Shown: piece after piece, positions 13,477 to 24,049 of the stretch
Layout of the letters: each line of letters starts with the position of its first letter
Numbering within the stretch: position 1 is the stretch's first letter
DNA from: Aselliscus stoliczkanus
Lineage: Eukaryota > Chordata > Mammalia > Chiroptera > Hipposideridae
Assembly: GCA_033961575.1 (NCBI GenBank)
Contig: CM066727.1
Span: forward strand, 121,136,434 to 121,200,433
Length of the DNA: 64,000 nucleotides
Direction: 5' to 3'
Notes under the pieces: model-generated
What the model was told of the DNA's origin: nothing
Database searches by the model: none
What the model saw: the letters and a program-made list of their open reading frames with translations, nothing else
Program-made: the position numbers and the translations under genes

Positions 13477-14151
13477 GAATGGCATGGTGAGGGGGGGTAG
13501 AAAAATTGAGTATAGCTCCCACTGCAAAGGTTTAGTTAGCATCAAGTATCTGTACTGGAGATACAAAACTTTTCTTAAAATGACACTCTTCTCATGAGTA
13601 TTTCTTTCTAGTACAGGGAGACAGACATGAAAACAAATTCAGAGGCTATAATGTGTTACAGGTAATACAAGAAATGTCTGTATAGAACATACTAAGAGAA
13701 CGAAAGAGAAAATCAGATCTGACTTTGTGACCTGCCGGATATACAGTCTTGAGGAAAGCATTTGATATTTTTCTTGCCTTAGTTTCCTCATCTAAAAAAT
13801 GGGATAATTAATAATAGATCTTACTTCATACAGACTTGTAAGGATTAAATAAGTAAATTTAATGCCTGACCCATAGTAAACATAATCAATGCTAGTTATT
13901 CTATTTTTGATAAAAGCTTATCATTTTTTTGTCACTTTCAGTAAGTTTTTCAGGGTACAATACAGTGTCATTAACTATAGACACACTGTTGTACAGCAGA
14001 CCTTTAGAACTGATCCATTTTGCATATCTGAAACTTTATACCTGTTGAACAACAACTGTTCATTTCCCCCCTCTCCTCAGTCCCTGGTAACCACCAAACT
14101 ACTCTCTGATTCTGAGTTTTTAACTGTTCACCAATTATTTAACGTAAAAAG

Positions 14152-14200
<49 letters not shown>

Positions 14201-16352
14201 GGTGTGTGAGAAATGCTGCCTACATACCAGCCACTAAAGTGTTTTATGTACATTAACTCTTTGAAGAGTTACAACAAGGTGCACTCAGTATTGTTGTCTC
14301 TGCTTTATAAATAGGAAAACTAAAACCCAACATACTATGAAGTTGTCCAAGTTCATGGAGGTGGTGAGTGGTGGTGCTGGGGTGCAAACAGAGACCACTA
14401 AATCTTAAGTCTCTAATGAATGCATAATATTCTTTACACATAGTTAAATATGAAATAGTAGAATATTCTACAAACAGAACTGTGGAAATGCACACAATGG
14501 CAAGGAAATGTAAGTACCCAGCAGAAAGCCCTCAAAATAGGGAAATTGAATATTCCAGGAACATTACTTACTTTTAAGTAATTCCAGAACCTTCAAAAAA
14601 TTGACTGTTCTGGCATCATTACCTGTATTTGGGTTTTTCAGCTGAGCCAGAAACAACAGAAATGCAGAATGGCCAATCTTTCTAAAAGATTTAGTCAAAA
14701 TTATGGCTCAATAATGTCAGTTTTGAAGCACTATTAAAAAAAAATCTATGACGTTTCAAAAAATTTTATCTCTAAAGTAGTCTGAGTGTAATAAAATTAA
14801 ATTTTAATTCACATTTTATAATAATTTCCAGAGAAGCATCATCACTAGAAATTCTAAACTTTAAAATTATATTTCAATCTTATAACTTCATCAAAATTAA
14901 ATAGTTTAGAAATATTTAGAACATTAAAAATTCAAATGCATTTTTTTGCAATTAATACAAATTTCTAAAAATAATATTCTGAAACCATATAAAGTAGGCT
15001 TGAATTTTAAGTGAAATAACTAGAATTAAATTATAACCAGCATGAATATATATAATTAGCCTAAGCAATTATTGCTAAATTAACACAGCCATGAATATAT
15101 AGAAGAATCAAATACCTTACTTTTTAAAAATTTTATGTAAATGACAAATATTAATTTATAGTGACTGGAGAAAGTAGTAAGTAGTAAATATTTTATAGCT
15201 CCCTCTTAATTTTTTTCCTGGATTTCCATTCCTGAAATTGTTTCCATTCCTGAAGTTGTTACCATAAATGATTTTCTTATTTAATGATAACAATAAGACT
15301 TTAGTCAGTGCATTACTAGTTCTTGACCCACAAATGGATCTTGCAACTAAGGTAACCAAGTGTCCTGGATTGCCTGAGAGTGAGGGGCTCTGGAGATAGG
15401 GGACATTCCATGCCACAGCCAGGAAAGCCTCTGCTCAATAGTGATGGACTGATCACTTCAGCAATCCCAAGAAAGTTCTTCCATCACTTTCTTCTTCTAT
15501 GATTCTCATACCTCATTTCACTTTCTCCATTCATCTCAACTCTCAAAACCCTTCCTCTCCTCCTCTCTTTATTCCTTAAGCTCTTCAGAAAGCTTAGCCT
15601 CCTATTTCACAAGAAAATGCAAACTTCCAGTTGGCAGCTCTTTTGTCTGTTTCCAGACATGATTTACCTACCCCTGTGTCCATTCACCTTCTCTCCCTCC
15701 CCTCCTACTGCAACAGAGGAACCATCTATCCTTCATCATGTAGGATGTGCATTCCTCCCACTGGGCTTTGAGCTCCATTTCCTACTGTCCTCTCAGGATC
15801 CTTTCTTTCTATCTGCAACCTCTCCTCCTTTGGATCTTTTTCTGCAAACCTCTCTCACTTTAATCAATATCCCTCATTATATACACCGCAAATACATCTT
15901 CTTAGAGTTACCACCATCTCTCTTTCCTCCTTCAAGTATCTCAATAGCATTGTCTATATTTACTGTAACTATTTCCTCACCTCCAACTTTTTCCTTAGTT
16001 GACTGTAATTGGGCTTCCAGCCTCATCACTCCACAGCTCTTACTGAAGTCTCCTGTAACCACCACAATAACTCATCCAAGAGGCACTTTTCAGTCCTTAA
16101 CTTACCTGACATCTTGGCAGCTTTAGATTGTTTTCCATTTTCTTTCCTTTCAAACTCTTTCCCCAGTCTGAGAGAGTCATGGTTCTCTGAGGAAGTGATA
16201 ATTGAGCTAAGATCTGCAAGAACAGAAGGAGTGGCCTCCATAATATCGCCCCATCCTATTTCCTCCTTTCCTCTGGTCATTGCTTCTCTGCCACCCTTAG
16301 AAACTTACTGTCCTCTACATACCCACTAAACAGGGGGTGAAGAAGGAGAGGG

Positions 16353-16404
<52 letters not shown>

Positions 16405-19400
16405 CATCTGTTGCCTTTTCTACCACCATTACCTTAGCAACCATCATCTTTTATATAGACAACAACTCATCTCCACTCTGCCCACTGGCCCTCCCTTCTA
16501 CCACACCTTCAAGCAGAGTGATATCTTAACATGCAAATTTGATCACATAATACCCTTGCCCATCCTTTGAATAAGAAACAAAACCTGTAACACAGCCTAC
16601 AAGGCCGTACATAGTATGTCCTACACGTTCCCATGCTCTCTGTGCTCTAGCTACATGAACCATCTTTTAGTCTCTCCAAAGTGAAGGAGCTCAGCACGTG
16701 CTGCTTCTCTGACTGATTATGGTCCCCTCCCACCAGCATAGTCAACTCCTCTATCTCAGCTCAATGATCACTTCCTCAGAGAACCAGGACTCTCAGACTG
16801 GATCAAATGTCCCTGTTTTTATGCTTATGTATTTCGTGACATTAACCACAGTCATCATTTTATTTATTTGTGTGATTAACATTTATCTTATCTAGCAGAT
16901 CATAAGATAGAACTCTGTCTCTTTGTGCTTACCACTGTTTCACCAGCTTGCATAGTGACATTTACATAGAAAGAGTTCAATAAATACATATTGAGTGAAT
17001 TAATATTAATGATTATTACCCTATATTTTTCTTGAGGCAGATTTTTTTTTGTTTCAGTGGGGTATTTAATTATTGAATCAAAGAGATAATAAAAAAATTA
17101 TATGTGATGTTTTAAATTTGTAAAAACCAGGATCTCAATATTCACATTTGAAGATAGAATTTCTAATAAGCATAAAAGCAACAGCTGTGCAGTATCAACT
17201 CAGTCATTTAAAATAAAATTTTAAAACATTACAAAGAATATACTAATTATTGGGGCAGCTTTAATTAGTGTATTTGACTCATATTCCATTTACAGAAAAC
17301 TACATGAGAAAATATGAAATATACTAGAGTGATCTGCCTGAGACCCTGATCTTGTTTAACGAACATTGTTAATCATGTTATTTGTTAGACACTGTGTTTG
17401 TTACTTATAATTATTTGCCTCTATCTTTCAGATTTTCCAACCTGTCTTCTGTGTACTTGTATAAGTACCACTGTATACTGTGATGACCATGAACTTGATG
17501 CTATTCCTCCGCTGCCCAAGAACGTCGCTTATTTCTATTCTCGCTTTAACAGAATTAAAAAGATCAACAAAAATGATTTTGCAAACCTAAGTATGGATGA
17601 CAGCTCTAATGACTTTCTCTTCTTTAGACTTTCTTAAAAGTTTTGTGCTGTAAAATGTTGATACTGAAAATGATTGCTGAATATAAAATATGCCTCATTA
17701 ATCAATTATTTTTCTTATTTAACTATTTGAAGGTTTATTTTAATTATGATCAGAAAAAAATGATGAACAATTAAAAGTCATTATGAAGCTATATAGTTGA
17801 TATTTTCAAATAAACTATTTTCAACTAGATAGAAATCATAAATAATTATATTTTATGTATGACATTAAGAGTAAAATGTCATGGTCATATATTTACTAGG
17901 ATTTGACTTGTTTGAAGAGACTTCCCTTAAAGCACAATAACTTTATGACTGATGAATGCAAACCTAAGTTCTGACTTTCTACTTATTGCTAACTTAAAAG
18001 AATTTGTGTAGTTGTCTTATAAAGTGTTTTAATCACTGAAAATTTCTTTTTAATGCCTTTGTATTTTAATATCAATGTATCTTTGACTCCTGGAAAACAC
18101 AACAATCTGTCATCACATTTAAAATAGTAAATTCCAGATAAAGTTTATTTAGAATATAGGGAAAAGTCTAGTTGTTTTGAATATAATGTACCAGTTTCTT
18201 TGCTTGAGTTACGTAAAGTACAAAATATGAATGGTAGTTGGAAGAAATAATTACAATTTTATAAGTATTTAGAAATAATTATTTAATTAGCTGTTCATTG
18301 CTAATTAAATTCATGTTTATATTTGCTTGTGTGTGGGAAATTTACATTCATATTTTGATGTGAACAAAAACTTTCAAGCATACTTAACTACTTCCTTCAT
18401 TGTTTTCTTCTAGATGACTTAAGAAGGATTGATTTGACATCAAATTTAATATCTGAGATTGATGAAGATGCATTCAGAAAACTGCCTCAACTCCGAGAGC
18501 TTGTCCTACGTGACAACAAAATAAGGCAACTCCCTGAGTTGCCAAACACTTTGACATTCATTGATATTAGCAACAACAGACTTGGAAGGAAAGGAATAAA
18601 GCAAGAAGCATTTAAAGTGAGTTTTAAATTTGCATATAAAAGGCTTTCCTTTTCCCATCCCATTTGTGATCAATGACTAGCCTTTTTATTTCTATAAAGG
18701 AATTCATTTTAATGAGACTTTTAACTCCTAAAATAAACTTTACAACATTATTTATCATGCTTTGGGGGAAATACTGTGTTCTGGTATGTTTGGAGGCTAG
18801 TTAAGTACCAAGAACTGAAAGCAGAACTGGAATAAGAAGTGGGTCTCCATCTGCAGCACCGAATCTATAAATTGTACCTAGAAATGGTGTAAGCCAGATA
18901 ATGTGTATTTACCAAGAATTCCACTCAAGAAGAGTATTTAACATGGCTAGATGGATAACTAGTTGTACAGGGTGTGATTGGTGCCTTTGGGATAGAAGGC
19001 TTCTAAATTACCTTATAGGAGGACGGATTCAGTTTATCTTATGAATTTTGTTTTCTCTGTGAAGGAAGCAAGTTTGAGGTTAGAGTGACTTGCTCGGGAC
19101 AAGAGCATAGGGTCTGAGAACAGCAACCAACTGGCTTTCTTACCCATACCCACTCTGTTCAAACTTCTCTAAATATACGTTGAACAGGTAAATAAAAAAT
19201 ACAGTAATACCATGGTTTGTGAGCATAATTAGTCCCGGAAACAAACTACTCATATTGCAAGACATCGCTTGTTTATCACGTTAAAATGTATTAGAAATGT
19301 TTGCTTGTCTTGCGGAACTCGCAAACCACGTTACTCACAATCCAAGGTTGTACTGTACTGAGAAGGGACATCACATTACTTCCACGGTGACTACAGAGGG

Positions 19401-22400
19401 TCACATGGACCCGTTAGCACTGGGTCATGGTGAAAATCTTGTCTCTCCAACTAGCCCTTCTGTGACACCACCCTGGTGAGCAGAGAGTTCGGGGACCTCA
19501 TTAAAAACTGGCAAGGATAGAAGTCTAGTCTCTCCACCCATCGTTTTTTGTCATGGTTATGGTGAATCAGTTCATCGTGTGGCATTTGGCCAGAGTGCAC
19601 CTGTTATTATCTAACTTTTTCTGTCTTTTCCCTGGAACTCAGGCTAGAAAGAGCAGGCTTTGGTTGAAGAGAGATTCTCATTTCTCCATCTCTATAACAT
19701 GAAGAAAATTCTTGCTATGTCTCGTCAAAATCTTTAAAATCCTATTGCAGAATAGAGAATGGGAAGTCCCTACTTTACTTCAATCGAGAAAGCTAAAGTG
19801 AACAAAGCAAGTTTCTTCCTAGAGATTGAGAAACATATTTCATTTTCAACAAGAGATATCTGCTTGCCCTCAATTCTTCCAAAATTCATTTAAATTGTCT
19901 ACTGACTTAGAAAAACAATCTGCCTCAACTTTACAAAACAAGATTTGGACAGATATGTGTTATTTTATAATTAGTTGCATGGACAGGGAATAGAAAATAC
20001 AACTGTGGCACCGTTAATTTCTATTAAGTCCCTACATTTGGAATGTTTACAGGACATGTATGATCTCCGTCATCTCTACCTCACTGATAACAACTTGGAC
20101 CACATCCCTCTGCCACTCCCAGAAAACCTACGGGCTCTTCATCTCCAGGTAGGCTTCTGCTAGTAAAATATGCTCAACAGTTCCCTGGAAAACAAAAGCA
20201 AATGGGGAATTTGGGACATAAGAAGCTGTTTATACATAAGAAGTTGTTTATAATGGCATGAGGACACACTGACAATTTTCTTTTTCTTTGTCTCCTATCT
20301 CTCATTCATTCTTTCTTTCAGACTGAGTGCAAGGTATTTGTACAATCCTGACCCTATGCTGATTTATTTATGGTAATCTTGACTTTTATTTTCATTACTT
20401 GCCAAAGCATAATGCAATTGTTGGCACACAAAGCTTCTTTTGGAAAACAATTGAAGGTTTTGTCTGCTAAAGAAGTGTGTAAGAATTAGAAATGGAAGAG
20501 AAAAAGAAAAAAAGAAAAATGTAATTTGATTTCTAGTTTTCAGGGGAAAAGTGTCAATTTTAGTTTTTAATTTTAACTTTAGTTTTTAATTTTAGCTTTT
20601 ATGTAATGAATTAAATTTAATCCTAGGGCATTCCTATCTGCTGAGAGATGACACAATCTATTTCTCTGAATTAAGAATGTGTAGTTTTTCCTAAACCAAC
20701 ACATTTAAAATTTTATGTTATTTTATATCCCATTAAGTTACATTTTATCTTTGAAGTTATGAGTGAAAACACATTTTCAAAAACGATATGATATAATATT
20801 TTCTCAATATATTTCATTTAAATATATTAAAAATATATTCAAAACAACATTTTTGGTTGTTAAAACAAAGAAAAAATATTTTTCTTTTGGATGTAACCTT
20901 TCGTTTACAGCTATAATCAACTTTCTGTATTAATTTTGTCTGTTCTGTGGAATAAATCTGTAGAAAATACACCCATTGTGTGTTTAAAGAACAAACATCA
21001 TATTGTGATTTCATAATCTTTACAGAAAAAGAGTTAACCACCACAAGAAATGATTTTGCTATATGAGGGCAAGTCTCTGATTCCTATGTTTTTCTCTGTG
21101 GATTCTGTAAATATTTACCTCTGCATCTTTTTTCTTATTCCTATTAACATATATATTTTCATACATTTTTGGTGTCCTTTTACATATAGCTGTCTCTGAG
21201 TCTTGGATACATATCTCCGTTGAGAGTTTTTCTGACTGTGTTTACTTTCTTAATGTAAATATCCTTTCTATTCCTCATCCTATTTTTGGATGGCTCTCTG
21301 TTGGTCTTTTTTTCTGGGGGGTGAATTTTTATGTATATGAGGATTTCTTGCCGTGTCTATGACTGGAAAAAGGATTTCAAGGTAATCCTCAAGGAAATTT
21401 TGGAATGTGTTTTTCAATTGTGAGTTAAATTGTAATCGTTTTGTCTGTGATGATATTGACTCTACAAAGTAATCAGGTCTCCCAAGTCATATTTAAACAC
21501 AATGTGCTTATATATATGAGATTTTTTTTAAAAGTTACTGGCTTTATGTTCCATAATTTATGGTTTAAAAAGGCACAATGTGTACCTTTTAAAATATGTC
21601 TCTTTCCCCAATATCTAGCATAAAGCTGCTTTTTCATTAACATTGTCTACAATTTATATTTATTTTTAATGCTCATATAAAAATCCACTTTTTGATTCAT
21701 TTGAAAATTGTTTGCCAACATATAGTATAGTAATCAGGAATGATGGTTTTGGCAAAACCAGATTTCCTAGGCTGAAATTCAACTCCAACGCTATTTAATG
21801 ATTAGACAAATATCTGAACCTCCCTGCATCTGAGTTTTAGTTTATAAAGTGGGTAGTACAGTTACAGGAACATGACAAGTACTTAAAGGTGAGGCACAGT
21901 TATTATTAACAACGTGTATGTATTACCTATCAAAGCAAACCATAGTGCATAAGCATTAAATCTGCATTATTCCTCATGGATACACTGTAATGATAAGAAA
22001 ATCAATCCATCAGAAATATAAAAACATATATGCACTTGACAACAGAGTCTCAAAATGTGTGGAAAATGAACTAGTAGAATTGAAGGGAAAAATAGACAAT
22101 TCAACAATAATAGCTGACTACTTCAAAAGTGCATTTTTAACAATGGATAGAACAAATAGCCATAAGGTCAACTGGAAAAGAGAAGACTTGAACAACACTA
22201 TAAAATAAGTCAGACCTAACAGTCATATATAAAACATCCACCCCCAAGCAGGAAAATATGCCTTATTCTCAAGTATACGAGGAAAATATCCCAGGATATA
22301 CCACATACTAAACCACAAAACAGGCCTCAACAACTTTAAAAGGGTTGGAATCAAAGTGTTTTTCAGATTACAGTGAAACTAACATAGAAGTCAACCACAA

Positions 22401-24002
22401 AGAAAAATTGAAAAATTCACCAATATGTAAATATTTAATAACCCTTTCCCTAATAAGCAATGGGTCAAAGAAGAAATCTAATCAATGAGTTCATCAATGT
22501 GGCAGGTTACAAAATCATACACAAGGGTTAACTGTATATGTATACACTAGAAATGAAGGATTTGAAAATAAAATTAAGAAAAAATTTTTATTTATAATAG
22601 TCACAAAAATAATAAATCACCTAAGAATAATTTTAAGAAAAGAAGCACAGAATGTATACTGAAAGCTACAACATATTGGTAAGACTTTGGCATAGCAAAG
22701 GAAACAATAAAAAAAAAAGAGAAACTATTTGGCAACCATACAGTTGATGAGGGGTTAATATCCAAAATATACAGAGGGTGCCAAAAAAATGTATACACAT
22801 TTTAAGAAAGGAAAAAACTGTATTAAAATTGTAATAATATATGCCAATAACAAAAGATGAATACAAGTTATGTGTATACTTTTTTTGGCACCCTGGTATA
22901 CAGAACTCAAACACTCAATAGAAAAAAACAAATAATTCGATTAAAATATTGGCAAAGAACTTGGATATTCCTTGAAGGAGGACATACAAATGTCCAATGG
23001 GTATATTGTAAAGGGGCTCAACATAACTATCATCAGAGAAAGGCAAACCAAAACTACAGTGAAAAATTACCTCACACCTTTTAGAATGGCTATTATAAAA
23101 AAGACCAACGATAATAAGTGTTGGCACATGAAGCAAAGGAAACTTTTGTACACTGTTGGTAGGAATGCAAAGTGATACAGTCATTATAAAAAAGAGCATG
23201 GAGGTTCTTCAAAAAATTAAAAACAGGGGGCAGCACAATCGCTCAGTTGGTTAGAGTGCAGTGCTTATAACTCCAAGGTTGCTGGTTCGATCTCCGCATG
23301 TGCCACTGAGATGGGCTCTCCACAACTAAACTGAAACAACTACTTGACTTGGAGCTGATGGGTGCTGAAAAAACACACTGTTGCCCAATTTTAAAAAAAT
23401 TAAAAATTAAAAAATAATTAAAAACAGAACTACCATATGATCCAACAATCCCATTTCTGGGTATATATCTAAGGGAAATGAAATCAGTATCTTGAAGAGT
23501 TATCTGTACTCCCATGGTCATAGCAGCATTATTAACAATAGCCAAGATTAAACAGCCTATGTGTCTGTCAACAGATGAATCAATAAAGAAATTGTAGTAT
23601 ATGTATACGATGGAATATAATAAAAATATAATTTTAAAAACCTTAAAAATAAAGCTATCCTGCCATTCACAATGACATGGATGAACCTTGCGAACACTAT
23701 TTTAAGTGAAATAAGCAAACACAGAAAGACAGAATTGTATAATCTCACTTATATGTGGAACCTAAAAGTGTCAAATTCATAGAAGCAGAGAGTAAAATAA
23801 TGGTTGCCAGGGCTGGGGGGCGTTGGGATGGAGGGTGGGAGAGGCGGGGGGGCTGATATGATAAAATGTTGGTCAAAGGGTATAAAATTTGTTATTCAGG
23901 ATGAATACATTATGAATATGTAATGTACACCATGGTAATCATAGTTAATAATACTGTACCATATACTTGAAATTTGTTGATAATAGATCTCAAGTGTTCC
24001 CA

Positions 24003-24049
<47 letters not shown>

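Noticed and set aside
15617..16126. 169-codon pyrimidine-rich frame in EPYC intron 3
   Set aside because: Low-complexity Ser/Pro/Leu/Phe composition next to an L2; no homology recognised.
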